Part shown: one piece after another, positions 1 to 7,726 of the stretch
How the letters are laid out: each line of letters begins with the position of its first letter
How positions within the stretch are numbered: the stretch's first letter is position 1
From: Cellulosimicrobium composti
Lineage (GTDB): Bacteria; Actinomycetota; Actinomycetes; Actinomycetales; Cellulomonadaceae
Reading direction: 5' to 3'
DNA length: 51,765 nt
Assembly (NCBI RefSeq): GCF_009711085.1
Contig: NZ_WMKA01000026.1
Coordinates: 1-51,765 of the forward strand
Notes under the pieces: generated by a model
What the model saw: only the letters and a program-made list of their open reading frames with translations
Databases searched by the model: none
What the model was told of the DNA's origin: nothing
Program-made: the position numbers and the translations under genes

Positions 1-120
1 GCCGGAGCCGGGAACGGCGCGAGCGGCCAGCCCGCGGGCCGTCGCCGGGGCGGCCGCGGCCGCGCGCAGCGTCCGGCCGGCGGGTCGAGCGCCGTCTACT
101 CGACCTCCAGCCCGCGCTGA
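1..120 (+). CDS. C-terminal tail of a truncated gene, product uncertain
   Basis: Frame 1 is open from the left edge to a TGA at 118-120 and encodes 39 residues rich in Gly, Arg and Ser, ending in SSAVYSTSSPR. Such Gly/Arg-rich tails are common at the C-terminus of actinobacterial DEAD-box RNA helicases, but no helicase motif lies inside the window, so this is only a guess. A strong hairpin follows 18 bases after the stop, as expected for the end of a plus-strand transcription unit. The frame could still be chance in DNA this GC-rich. Confidence 0.4.
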   Translation, partial: AGAGNGASGQPAGRRRGGRGRAQRPAGGSSAVYSTSSPR

Positions 121-138
121 CGTCCGCTCAGCAGGAGC

Positions 139-181
139 ACGACGACGCCGCGGCCGACACGATCGGCCGCGGCGTCGTCGT
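139..181 (+). terminator. Perfect 19-bp hairpin terminator
   Basis: Bases 139-157 pair perfectly with 163-181 around a 5-base loop (158-162). There is no U-tract, as is usual for GC-rich actinobacterial hairpins. It lies between the upstream open frame ending at 120 and msrB, so it most likely insulates the two. Confidence 0.7.
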
Positions 182-243
182 CCCCGGGGACGGGCCGGGA
201 ACACGGGCGCGGTACGCGAGGTTGGGACCGTCGGAGGTGGACC

Positions 244-669
244 ATGACCAACCCGATCCACGAGAACCAGCGCTACGACGTCGTCAAGACCGACGAGGAG
301 TGGCGCGCCGAGCTGTCCCCGCAGGAGTACGCCGTCCTGCGGCAGGCGGGCACCGAGCGCGCCTGGACGGGCGAGCTGCTCGACGAGAAGCGCGTCGGCG
401 TCTACGCGTGTCGCGCGTGCGGCAACGAGCTGTTCCGCTCCGACACGAAGTTCGACGCGCACTGCGGGTGGCCGAGCTTCTTCAGCCCGCTCGCGGGCGA
501 CCGCGTCGAGCTCCTCACCGACCGCAGTCACGGGATGATCCGCACCGAGGTGCGCTGCGCGCGCTGCGGGTCGCACCTGGGCCACGTGTTCGACGACGCG
601 CCCCAGACCCCGACGGGCGACCGGTACTGCATGAACTCGGTCAGCCTGACGTTCGTCTCCGGCGAGTAG
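244..669 (+). CDS. msrB: Peptide-methionine (R)-S-oxide reductase MsrB
   Basis: The 141-aa cytoplasmic enzyme reduces the R epimer of methionine sulfoxide in damaged proteins, normally with thioredoxin as reductant. The whole SelR/MsrB domain is present. Two zinc-binding CxxC pairs are C56/C59 (CRAC) and C105/C108 (CARC). The catalytic Cys is C129 in RYCMNSVSL, and C74 in DAHCGWPSFF is in a position that can act as resolving Cys. The length is normal. The ATG at 244 is set by GGAGG at 233-237 with good spacing. The gene is alone on this strand behind a hairpin, and its last 29 bases overlap the 3' end of the convergent DUF2809 gene. Identification rests on strong motif recognition. Confidence 0.96.
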   Translation: MTNPIHENQRYDVVKTDEEWRAELSPQEYAVLRQAGTERAWTGELLDEKRVGVYACRACGNELFRSDTKFDAHCGWPSFFSPLAGDRVELLTDRSHGMIRTEVRCARCGSHLGHVFDDAPQTPTGDRYCMNSVSLTFVSGE

Positions 670-1138
670 CCGCCCCCGCGTCGACCGCGCACGTCGCGGC
701 GACGCCCACGAGACAGCAGACCAGGTCCCGCACCGCGAACGTGCTGCCCAGCAGCCACGCCGCGGGCGGGACCGCGTCGTTCACGGCCGTCGCGAGACCG
801 GCCGCCTGGGCCGCCTCGACGGCCCAGCACCACCCGAGCGCGACGGCGCCCGCGACGACGGGGCGGACGCGCGCGAGCACGAGGACCACGAGGACGTAGG
901 TCGCGACCGCGTACAGGACGTCACCGCCGACGTCGCCCCACGGGTCGGGCACCTGCGTCGCGACGAGGAGCCCCGCGAGGACGGTCGCGGCGAGCACGAG
1001 CGCGACGGTGCGGCGGCTCCGGGGCCGGCCCCGCGTCCCGTCGGACGCGGACCGGGACCGCTGCGTCGCGGCGGACGCGGACCGGGACGCCGCGGCGTCG
1101 TCGGGGGCGGTCGCGCGCGGCCGCCCCGGTGAGGTCAC
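641..1138 (-). CDS. DUF2809 family membrane protein
   Basis: 165 aa. A hydrophilic Arg/Ser-rich N-terminus of about 42 residues is followed by four predicted membrane helices. The GDVLYAVATYVLVVLVL, WCWAVEAAQ and FAVRDLVCCLVGV segments are typical of the DUF2809 family, small membrane proteins of unknown function. The GTG start at 1138 overlaps the TGA of the upstream marR gene (GTGA), so the two are translationally coupled and probably form a two-gene operon. The long basic N-terminus suggests the true start could lie downstream, but no better start/RBS pair stands out. The 3' end overlaps msrB by 29 bases in convergent orientation. Confidence 0.8.
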   Translation of the reverse strand: MTSPGRPRATAPDDAAASRSASAATQRSRSASDGTRGRPRSRRTVALVLAATVLAGLLVATQVPDPWGDVGGDVLYAVATYVLVVLVLARVRPVVAGAVALGWCWAVEAAQAAGLATAVNDAVPPAAWLLGSTFAVRDLVCCLVGVAATCAVDAGAATRRRRTSG

Positions 1139-1671
1139 CGGTTGGCGTTCCAGCGCACGACGTCCTCGGAGTAGCGGTGCAGGAGCGTGGCGAGCGTCGC
1201 GACGTCGGACCGGTCCCAGCCCTCGAGCGCCTCGGTGATGGACGTGATGCGGCCGGTGTGGGCCGCGTGGAGGCGGGCCTCGCCGTCGGGGGTGAGCGTG
1301 ATGAGCTGGCCGCGCGAGTCGTCCGGGTCGACCTCGCGCGCGACGAGACCCAGGGCGTGGAGCCGGCTCAGCTGGCGGGAGATGGTCGCGCGCCCGACGC
1401 CGAAGTGCGCCGCGAGCTCCGACCCGCGGACGCCCGGGTGGTCCGCGATGTGCGCGAGCAGCGGGTACGCGCTCGCCTCGAGGCCGGGGTGGATGCGGCG
1501 CGCCATCGCCGTCGCCACCGCTCCCGCGCGGCGCAGCAGGATCCGCAGCTCGCGCTCGAGGTCGACGTACGCGGGGTCCGGCTCGGCGGTCGCGACGTCG
1601 GGAGCGGGCTGGGCGGGGGCAGTCTGGGCGGACACACGCCCATCATGACGCCCCGGGCGGCGTGCGGTCAC
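1135..1671 (-). CDS. MarR family transcriptional regulator
   Basis: 178 aa winged-helix regulator. The DNA-binding region runs roughly residues 65-125: GSELAAHFGVGRATISRQLSRL is the helix-turn-helix and REVDPDDSRGQLITLTPDG the wing. Helices on both sides give the usual MarR dimerisation domain. The start is uncertain: GTG at 1671 opens the frame, but a GTG at 1635 (VSAQTAPAQ) would remove a basic 12-residue leader and also give a normal-length MarR. The gene is coupled to the DUF2809 gene by a GTGA overlap. A dyad at 1706-1717 just upstream is a candidate autoregulatory site. The ligand is unknown. Confidence 0.9.
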   Translation of the reverse strand: MTARRPGRHDGRVSAQTAPAQPAPDVATAEPDPAYVDLERELRILLRRAGAVATAMARRIHPGLEASAYPLLAHIADHPGVRGSELAAHFGVGRATISRQLSRLHALGLVAREVDPDDSRGQLITLTPDGEARLHAAHTGRITSITEALEGWDRSDVATLATLLHRYSEDVVRWNANR

Positions 1672-1705
1672 GCGCGTGTGGAAAACTCACCCGCTGGACG
1701 CTCGA

Positions 1706-1717
1706 CCAACACGTTGG
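1706..1717. promoter_or_regulatory. Dyad CCAAC-N2-GTTGG upstream of marR
   Basis: CCAAC and GTTGG arms are separated by AC, 35 bases upstream of the first possible marR start. MarR proteins typically bind short dyads close to their own promoters, so this is a candidate operator. No confident -10/-35 pair is visible here. Confidence 0.4.
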
Positions 1718-1724
1718 CGACACG

Positions 1725-1759
1725 AAAAATGCGGTCTCGAAGCGTTTCGAGACCGCATT
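1725..1759 (-). terminator. Rho-independent terminator of the DHA2 exporter gene
   Basis: A perfect 14-bp stem (1728-1741 with 1746-1759, 4-base loop) is followed on the minus strand by a run of five T (A1725-A1729 on the plus strand). It lies 25 bases past the exporter stop codon. It is the most classical terminator in the window and separates the exporter from the downstream marR-DUF2809 pair. Confidence 0.9.
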
Positions 1760-1783
1760 CTCCGTGAACACCCGCCGCCCGGG

Positions 1784-3499
1784 TCAGCGCGCGGGACGCG
1801 CTGTCGGGTCGTCGACGACGCCCGCGGGCTCGAACGCCTCCAGGAGCGTGGACTCCGTCTCCTCGGCGAGCGACACGCGACCGGGCGTCTCGTCGGCCGG
1901 GGCCTCGTCCGCCTCGCCGGCGAGCGCGGCCTCCTGCTCGAGCCGCTGCTGCAGCCCCGTCTTGGTGCCGAGCGGCACCTCCTTGAGGAACAGGACCGCG
2001 ATCAGGGCGACGAGCGCGAGCGGGACGGCGACGAGGAAGATCTCCGCGATGCCGTCGCCGTAGGACTTCTCCACGAGGTCCCGGATCGGCGCGGGCAGCG
2101 TCGACACCTCCGGCACCGCGTTGCTGCCGCCCAGGGAGTCGGCCGGGATGCCGAGCTTCACGAGCCCGTCGCTGATCGACGACGTGACCGTGGACGCGAG
2201 CACCGCGCCGAGCACGGACACGCCGATCGCGCCGCCGAGGCTGCGGAAGAACGCGACGGTGGAGGTCCCGGCGCCCATCTCCTCCACGGCGAGCGTGTTC
2301 TGCACGGCGAGCACGAGGTTCTGCATGAGCATGCCCATGCTGGAGCCGAGGAGGAACAGGTAGACGCTGATGAGCACGAAGCTCGTGTGGTAGTCGATCG
2401 TCGACAGCGCGAACAGCGACCCGACGAGGACCACGCCGCCGGCGACCATGATGTTCTTGTAGCGGCCGAAGCGCGTGATGAGCTGGCCGAACAGGGTCGA
2501 CGCGACGAACGTGCCGATGATCATGGGGATCGTCAGCAGGCCCGACTCCGTAGGCGTCTTGCCGCGCGCGACCTGCATGTACTGGCTGAGGAAGACCGCG
2601 GTGCCGAACATCGCGACGCCGACCGCGACCGACGCGACCACCGCAAGGACGAACGTGCGGTTCCTGAAGAGGCGCAGGGGGATCAGCGGCTCGGGGGTCA
2701 CGCGCTCGACCAGCACGGCGGCCACGAGCGCGACGACCGCGCCGCCCACCATGAGGAAGGTCTGCCACGAGAGCCACGCGAAGTTCTGCCCGGCGAAGGT
2801 CACCCAGAGCAGCAGCGTGGACACGCCGACGCTGATGAGCACGGCGCCCCAGTAGTCGATCCGCACGACGCGCCGCGCGGCCTTCGGCAGGTGCAGCGTG
2901 CGCTGGAGCACGACGATCGCGGCGATCGCGAACGGCAGCCCGACGAAGAAGTTCAGGCGCCAGCTCGCGGCGTCGGTGAGGAAGCCGCCGAGGAGCGGTC
3001 CGCCGATCTGGCTCACGGCCATGATCCCGCCCATGAGGCCCATGAACTTCCCGCGCTCGCGCGGGGAGATGATGTCGGTCATCAGGACGGTCGCGAGCGC
3101 CGTCAGACCGCCGGCCCCGATGCCCTGGAACGCGCGGAACGTGATGAGCGTCCCGACGTTCTGCGAGAGCCCCGCGAGCGCGGACGACACGACCGCGACG
3201 ACGAGCGCGATCTGGATGAGGACCTTGCGGTTGGTGAGGTCGGCGAGCTTGCCCCAGATCGGGGTCGAGATCGTCATGGCGAGGAGCGTCGACGTGACGA
3301 CCCACGTGTAGGACGACTGCGAGCCGTCGAGGTCGCTGACGATCTTCGGCAGGGAGCTCGACACGATCGAGCTCGCGAGGATCGCGACGAACATGCCGAG
3401 GAGGATCCCGGAGAGGGCCTCCATGACCTCGCGCCGGGTCATGGCGACCGAGGTGGGCGTCCCGCCGGGCGGTGCGGTGCGTGCGGAGGTGCTGGTCAT
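1784..3499 (-). CDS. DHA2 family (EmrB/QacA-type) MFS multidrug exporter
   Basis: 571 aa with about 14 membrane helices, the DHA2 drug:H+ antiporter layout. The first helix is followed by SSLPKIVSDL. Motif A is visible in WGKLADLTNRKVLI, motif B in FRAFQGIGAGG, and antiporter motif C near GGPLLGGFLTD. A large extracellular loop lies before the last helix (roughly residues 440-490). The C-terminal tail of about 55 residues is acidic and hydrophilic. The ATG at 3499 is preceded by AAGGAA about 12 bases upstream. It follows a marR gene on the same strand with 132 bases between them, the common regulator-exporter arrangement, so it is probably controlled by that MarR. Substrate unknown. Confidence 0.93.
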   Translation of the reverse strand: MTSTSARTAPPGGTPTSVAMTRREVMEALSGILLGMFVAILASSIVSSSLPKIVSDLDGSQSSYTWVVTSTLLAMTISTPIWGKLADLTNRKVLIQIALVVAVVSSALAGLSQNVGTLITFRAFQGIGAGGLTALATVLMTDIISPRERGKFMGLMGGIMAVSQIGGPLLGGFLTDAASWRLNFFVGLPFAIAAIVVLQRTLHLPKAARRVVRIDYWGAVLISVGVSTLLLWVTFAGQNFAWLSWQTFLMVGGAVVALVAAVLVERVTPEPLIPLRLFRNRTFVLAVVASVAVGVAMFGTAVFLSQYMQVARGKTPTESGLLTIPMIIGTFVASTLFGQLITRFGRYKNIMVAGGVVLVGSLFALSTIDYHTSFVLISVYLFLLGSSMGMLMQNLVLAVQNTLAVEEMGAGTSTVAFFRSLGGAIGVSVLGAVLASTVTSSISDGLVKLGIPADSLGGSNAVPEVSTLPAPIRDLVEKSYGDGIAEIFLVAVPLALVALIAVLFLKEVPLGTKTGLQQRLEQEAALAGEADEAPADETPGRVSLAEETESTLLEAFEPAGVVDDPTARPAR

Positions 3500-3631
3500 A
3501 GGGCGCTGGCGTTCCTTGCTCGAGCGGGCCCACGCGCGGTGGGCGGTGTCAGGGGGTTCGGGGCCGGCCCGCGGGGGCGCGGGCTGTCGGCGGGGGCGTG
3601 CCCGGCGGCGCGGTGCCGGCGGGCGTCGCGG

Positions 3632-4132
3632 TCACCCGGCCGTGCGGGGTGCGTCGTGGACGGCGACCACCGCGGCGGCGACGCGCTCGATCTGGCGCGT
3701 GGCCTCGACGATCTCGTCCTCGCGCCACTCGGCGAACGTCGTGGCGGCGAGGGCGTCGATGTGGTCGTACGCCCGCAGGACGAGCCGGCGGCCCGCGTCG
3801 GTGAGCTCGACGGTCCGGGCGCGCCGGTCGTCGTCGTCCACGGTGCGGCGCACGAGGCCCGCCTCGACCAGGTGGCTCACCTGGCGGCTCGCGACGGACA
3901 GGTCCACGCGGAGGCGGGCGGCGACGTCCCCGAGCGGGACGGGGCCGCACCGCTGGAGCGTGCGCAGGAGCCCGAAGGACGAGCGGGGGATGTCGAGGTC
4001 CCGCGCGATGCGGACGGCCGACTCGCGCTGGGCGCGGGCGAGCTCGTCGAGCGCGCGGATGAGGCCCGCCGCGGGCGACGGGTCGGGGGCGGGCGGCGCG
4101 GGGGCCGGCGCGACGGGGGTGGTGACGGGCAC
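3632..4132 (-). CDS. MarR family regulator of the adjacent drug exporter
   Basis: 166 aa when started at the GTG at 4132, which has AAGGAG five bases upstream; the frame stays open further upstream but has no comparable RBS. The first 25 residues are Ala/Pro-rich. The winged-helix core follows: PLGDVAARLRVDLSVASRQVSHLVEAG is the recognition region and RRTVDDDDRRARTVELTDAG the wing. Its promoter contains three TTGC-N5-GCAA-like sites, one on the -35 hexamer, so it is very likely autorepressed. The gene order marR then DHA2 exporter suggests it senses a drug or toxic metabolite exported by its partner; this is inference. Confidence 0.92.
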   Translation of the reverse strand: MPVTTPVAPAPAPPAPDPSPAAGLIRALDELARAQRESAVRIARDLDIPRSSFGLLRTLQRCGPVPLGDVAARLRVDLSVASRQVSHLVEAGLVRRTVDDDDRRARTVELTDAGRRLVLRAYDHIDALAATTFAEWREDEIVEATRQIERVAAAVVAVHDAPRTAG

Positions 4133-4145
4133 AGAGACTCCTTGG

Positions 4146-4202
4146 TTGCTGCAGGCAAGCATACTCCGTGAAGTTGCTTTCAGCAACCATTGTTCGTCGC
4201 AA
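4146..4202 (-). promoter_or_regulatory. marR-exporter promoter with three MarR-type operators
   Basis: Minus-strand -35 TTGCTG (plus 4181-4186) and -10 TATGCT (plus 4158-4163) are 17 bases apart. Site 1 is TTGC-N5-GCAA at 4146-4158, site 2 is TTGC-N5-GCAA at 4174-4186 overlapping the -35, and a degenerate site 3, TTGT-N5-GCAA, is at 4190-4202. Sites 1 and 2 are 28 bp centre to centre and flank the -10. Occupancy would block RNA polymerase, so negative autoregulation is expected. Confidence 0.8.
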
Positions 4203-4277
4203 GGAATTCCCGCGGGCGCGCCGGAGCCCGGGCGCGCGCCCGACGGGGTCGTCGCGGCGCCCGCGTTGGCGGAGGTG

Positions 4278-5726
4278 TCAGGCCGCGCCGCGTCCGACGC
4301 GCTCGTCGCCCATGTCCTCGAGCTCGACGCCCTTGGTCTCCGGGACCTTGGCGAGCACGAACGCGAACGACAGGGCCGCGAAGATCGCGTACATGAGGTA
4401 GGGGATCGAGGCGCCGAACGCCGAGAGCATCGGCGGGAAGGTCAGCGTGATGGCGAAGTTCGCGAGCCACTGCGCCATCGCGGCGACGCCGAGCGCCGCG
4501 GCGCGGATGCGGTTCGGGAACATCTCGCCGAGCAGGACCCACACGAGCGGCCCCCACGACGCGCCGAAGAACACGACGAACGCGTTGGCCGCGACGAGGG
4601 CGATCGGCCCCCACGGGGACGGCAGGCTGATCTCGTCGCCGCTGCCGCTCGCCTGCGTGAAGGCGAGCGCCATGATGCCGAGCGACAGCGTCATGCCCGC
4701 GGACCCGATGAGGAGGATCGGGCGGCGGCCGACCTTGTCGACGAGCGCGATCGCGATGAACGTCACGGCGACGTTCGTCACGGACGTGATCGTCGACACG
4801 AGGAACGACTGGCTCTCGTCGAACCCGACCGCCTGCCAGAGCGTCGTCGAGTAGTAGAAGATCACGTTGATCCCGACGAACTGCTGGAAGACCGACAGCA
4901 GGATGCCGACCCAGACGATCGGCTTGAGGCCGAACGCGGAGCCCTTGAGCGAGCCCTCCTGGGCGTTCTTCTCGTCGACCGCGATGGAGCGGTGGATCTG
5001 CGCGATGCGGTCGTCGACGTCCTCGTCCGGGCCGAGCACGGAGTCCAGCACCGCGCGCGCCTCGTCGTCGCGCCCCTTGGCCACGAGGTAGCGCGGCGAC
5101 TCGGGGATCCGCAGCGCGAGGATCCCGTACACGGCGGCCGGGACCACGCACACGAGGAACATCCACCGCCAGGCCTCCCACCCGAACCACAGGTCCTCGG
5201 CGGCGCCGCCCGCCGACTCCGCGAGGAGCTGGTCGGACAGCAGCGCGGCGAAGATGCCGATGGTGATCGCGAGCTGCTGCAGCGAGCCCATGCGGCCGCG
5301 CAGGCGGGCCGGCGCGATCTCCGCGATGTACGCGGGGGCGATGACGGACGCGATCCCGATGCCGACGCCGGCCATGAACCGCCAGATCGCGAGGTCGAAC
5401 GCCGTCCACGCGATCGCGGAGAGGATCGACGACGCGAAGAACAGCACCGCGCCGAACACCATGACGCGCGTGCGGCCCCACCGGTCGGCGAGCCGGCCGC
5501 CGGACCACGCGCCGAGCGCGCAGCCGAGCAGGGCGACCGCGACGACGAGGCCGGTGACCGCGGAGTCGAGGTCGAACTGGCCCTCGATCGCGGCGACCGC
5601 ACCGTTGATGACCGAGCTGTCGAAGCCGAAGAGGAAGCCGCCGACGGCGGCGGCGACCGCGAGACCGACGGCCTTCCGGTGCGCGCTGCGTTCGGTCGTC
5701 TGACCTGCGGTCCCGCTGCTCGACAT
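4278..5726 (-). CDS. MFS sugar porter (sugar:H+ symporter family)
   Basis: 482 aa, 12 membrane helices. Sugar-porter signatures are all present: GGFLFGFDSSVINGA in helix 1, GGRLADRWGRTRV (motif A), RFMAGVGIGIASVIAPAYIAEIAPARLRG, PESPRYLV at the start of the central loop, QQFVGINVIFYYS in helix 7, DKVGRRP and the C-terminal PETKG. The QQ..G.N residues are typical sugar-binding positions of XylE/GLUT-like carriers, so import of a hexose, pentose or polyol is likely. An RBS-like GGAGGG precedes the ATG. It is divergent from the hypothetical gene at 5869, and a -10-like TACAGT lies at plus 5771-5776. No catabolic genes are adjacent, so the substrate cannot be inferred. Confidence 0.94.
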   Translation of the reverse strand: MSSSGTAGQTTERSAHRKAVGLAVAAAVGGFLFGFDSSVINGAVAAIEGQFDLDSAVTGLVVAVALLGCALGAWSGGRLADRWGRTRVMVFGAVLFFASSILSAIAWTAFDLAIWRFMAGVGIGIASVIAPAYIAEIAPARLRGRMGSLQQLAITIGIFAALLSDQLLAESAGGAAEDLWFGWEAWRWMFLVCVVPAAVYGILALRIPESPRYLVAKGRDDEARAVLDSVLGPDEDVDDRIAQIHRSIAVDEKNAQEGSLKGSAFGLKPIVWVGILLSVFQQFVGINVIFYYSTTLWQAVGFDESQSFLVSTITSVTNVAVTFIAIALVDKVGRRPILLIGSAGMTLSLGIMALAFTQASGSGDEISLPSPWGPIALVAANAFVVFFGASWGPLVWVLLGEMFPNRIRAAALGVAAMAQWLANFAITLTFPPMLSAFGASIPYLMYAIFAALSFAFVLAKVPETKGVELEDMGDERVGRGAA

Positions 5727-5868
5727 GTCGCCCTCCGCTCCGTCCCGGAGCCGGGTGGGCCCCTTCCGTCACTGTAGGTCGGGGCGGTTTGCCCGGCGCG
5801 CCGAACGGGGTCGGCGCCCACGGCGCCCGGCGGTGCGACCCGGCGCGCACCGGGTGGAGACTGGGCGG

Positions 5869-6552
5869 GTGCCCGACGACGTCCCCGCCACGCCCGCGGA
5901 CCGGCCCGACCCCGGCCGCTCCGACCGCACCCAGCGACCCCGCCGCCCCGCGATGCTCGACCCGCGCGACGCGGAGGAGCTCCCCGGAGAGCTCGACCCC
6001 GCGCTGCGCGACCAGGTCGCGCACACGACCGCGCACGCGATCGTGCACCGCGCACGCGACACCGAGGACCCGCAGGTCGTCGAGCGGCTCGTGCACCTCG
6101 TCGAGACGGAGGGCCTCGACGTCGTCGCCGCGCTGTGGTCGGACGCCGCGCCGAACTCGCTGCCCGGTGCCCTGTGGCGGCTCTACGTGCTGCGCGAGTG
6201 GGTGCGCCGCGACCCGCAGACCGTCACGCTGCGCTACCGGCTCGGCGTGGACGCCGCTCCGGTGCACGAGGCGATCGCGGGCGTCCCGCGTCCGCCCGGG
6301 CCCCAGGACGTGCGCGACCTCGCCGACGCCGTGCTGTCGGGCGTGTTCACCGGAGACCTCGCGGTCGCGCTCGAGCGCGCCGGGTCGTTCTGCCGGATCC
6401 TCGCGACCGGCGCGGCGTTCGACGCGGACGCGCGCGAGGTCGCCGACCCGGGCGGCGCGCTGCGCATGACGCGCGGTGCGGGCTCGCTGCTGCGGACCGC
6501 CCAGGAGCTCGAGCACGCGGCCGAGCTCTGGCGCGCCGACCGCCTCGACTGA
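5869..6552 (+). CDS. Conserved actinobacterial protein of unknown function
   Basis: 227 aa from the GTG at 5869 (GGTGGAG about 10 bases upstream). An ATG at 5953 would give a shorter form that drops a Pro/Arg/Asp-rich leader. I do not recognise a named domain. The body is predicted alpha-helical and soluble, with segments such as LPGALWRLYVLREWVRRDP, DLADAVLSGVFTGDLAVALERAGSFCRILATG and RTAQELEHAAELWRADRLD. No signal peptide or membrane helix is seen. It is divergently transcribed from the sugar porter and is followed by a minisatellite-like repeat. I recall similar helical proteins as conserved hypotheticals in related genomes but cannot name a role. Confidence 0.75.
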   Translation: MPDDVPATPADRPDPGRSDRTQRPRRPAMLDPRDAEELPGELDPALRDQVAHTTAHAIVHRARDTEDPQVVERLVHLVETEGLDVVAALWSDAAPNSLPGALWRLYVLREWVRRDPQTVTLRYRLGVDAAPVHEAIAGVPRPPGPQDVRDLADAVLSGVFTGDLAVALERAGSFCRILATGAAFDADAREVADPGGALRMTRGAGSLLRTAQELEHAAELWRADRLD

Positions 6553-6579
6553 CGGGCGCGCGTCTCGTGCGGCCGGGCG

Positions 6580-6633
6580 GCGGGCGCGGCGGGCGCGGCG
6601 GGCGCGGCCGGTGCGGCGGGTGCGCAGGGTGCG
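6580..6633. repeat. 9-bp tandem repeat (six units)
   Basis: Six consecutive 9-base units, three of them identical (GCGGGCGCG) and three diverged by one to three bases. They lie 28 bases after the stop codon of the preceding gene. Looks like replication-slippage minisatellite DNA; no coding frame claims it. Confidence 0.75.
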
Positions 6634-6724
6634 GGCTCGGGCGCGCGCACGCACGGCGGGCGGGCCGCGTCTCGCGGAGCGCGAACACGGGCCCCGGACG
6701 GTGCCGCACGCACGGCGCGGCACG

Positions 6725-6885
6725 TACGATGGGTGACGACGTCGGGCCGCGGTAGCCCCGGGCTCCACACTCAGCCGCTACGAGCGGCCACGCGCCGAGA
6801 GGCGCTCCCGGTCCGGCGTCACTACTTCCCCCGCGCGGTGCGCGAGGTGGCCACGACCCCCCGGCGACGGCGCCGGGAACGGTCG
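6725..6885 (+). other. Structured intergenic stretch, possible RNA leader or ncRNA
   Basis: This part of the 548-base gap before the phosphate operon has no credible gene. It begins with a -10-like TACGAT (6725-6730). It contains a 5-bp hairpin closed by a GAGA tetraloop (6792-6805) and a longer two-part hairpin: 6854-6858 with 6881-6885, and 6860-6866 with 6871-6877 around ACGG. I could not match it to a riboswitch class I know. Everything between 6886 and 6951 looks featureless. Confidence 0.35.
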
Positions 6886-6951
6886 GTGAGCATCCTGCGG
6901 ATCCGGGGACTTCACCCGGACGATTCCAGCATCGCTCCGCTCGTCGGCTAC

Positions 6952-6995
6952 ATTTGACGAGAGTTCGACGTGCGTTCATCGAGAGATCATCCGAA
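6952..6995 (+). promoter_or_regulatory. PHO-box-like 11-bp direct repeats before the Pit operon
   Basis: Consecutive 11-base units at 6963-6973, 6974-6984 and 6985-6995 begin GTTCG, GTTCA and GATCA, preceded by a weaker unit at 6952-6962. In Streptomyces, PhoP binds 11-bp direct repeats with a GTTCACC-like core, and phosphate transporters are targets. The array is about 105 bases upstream of the DUF47/PhoU-like start. Activation under phosphate starvation is the inferred role; no phoP gene is in the window. Confidence 0.6.
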
Positions 6996-7100
6996 CCGAG
7001 ATCGTGACCACCCCGGCCGTCCGGCCCGTCCGGCAGCCGAGCGGCCCCCGTGGCCGACGCCAGCTCAGACCCCGACCCCGCGTCCCTTCCGGAGCCCCCC

Positions 7101-7721
7101 GTGCGCCTGCGCCTGACACCGCGCGACACCTCGTTCTTCGACCTCCTCGCCGCCTCGGCGCAGCACCTGGTCACCGGATCAACGCTCCTCGCCGAGCTGC
7201 TCGGGGCGGACCGCCCCACGCGCAAGCAGCTCGCGAAGCAGCTGAGCGAGACCGAGCACCTCGCGGACGACGCGACGCACTCGATCATGCGGCGCCTCAA
7301 CCAGACGTTCGTCACGCCGTTCGACCGCGACGACATCTACGCCCTCGCGTCGGCGCTCGACGACTGCATGGACTACATGGAGGAGGCCGCCGACCTCATC
7401 GTCCTGTACAAGGTCGACGAGCTCCCGGCGCGCGTGTCCGAGCAGGTCCAGGTGCTCCAGCGCGCGTCCGAGCTCACGGCCGAGGCGATGCCCCGCCTGC
7501 GCTCCATGGACGACCTCCCCGAGTACTGGGTCGAGGTCAACCGGCTCGAGAACCAGGCCGACAAGGTCCACCGCAAGCTCCTCGCCGAGCTGTTCGACGA
7601 CGTGTCCGACCCCGTCCTCCTCATGAAGCTCAAGGAGATCGTGGAGGTCCTCGAGCAGGCGGCCGACGCCTTCGAGAAGGTCGCGAACACCGTCGAGACC
7701 ATCGCGCTCAAGGAGTCCTGA
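7101..7721 (+). CDS. DUF47/PhoU-like regulator of the Pit transporter
   Basis: 206 aa all-helical protein. The GTG at 7101 is chosen because GGAG lies six bases upstream and because members of this family start just before RLTPRDTSFFDLL; an earlier GTG at 7050 lacks an RBS. Family hallmarks: LAAQLSETEHLADDATHSIMRRL-type helix (here LAKQLSETEHLADDATHSIM), TPFDRDDIYALASALDDCMDYMEEAADL, and a repeat of the same layout in NRLENQADKVHRKLLAELF. These acidic E/D-x3-D clusters bind metals in PhoU folds. Its stop is 5 bases before the pit GTG, the classic DUF47-pit pair; such proteins are thought to modulate Pit phosphate uptake. Preceded by a PHO-box-like array. Confidence 0.9.
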   Translation: MRLRLTPRDTSFFDLLAASAQHLVTGSTLLAELLGADRPTRKQLAKQLSETEHLADDATHSIMRRLNQTFVTPFDRDDIYALASALDDCMDYMEEAADLIVLYKVDELPARVSEQVQVLQRASELTAEAMPRLRSMDDLPEYWVEVNRLENQADKVHRKLLAELFDDVSDPVLLMKLKEIVEVLEQAADAFEKVANTVETIALKES

Positions 7722-7726
7722 GCCCC

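Noticed and set aside
6735-6885. A 6C-type small RNA (two hairpins with runs of C), as C5 and C6 runs occur here.
   Set aside because: The C-runs are not both in hairpin loops and the flanking stems do not match what I recall of the 6C layout. The gap beside the Tad locus, where mycobacteria have a related RNA, has no such pair either.
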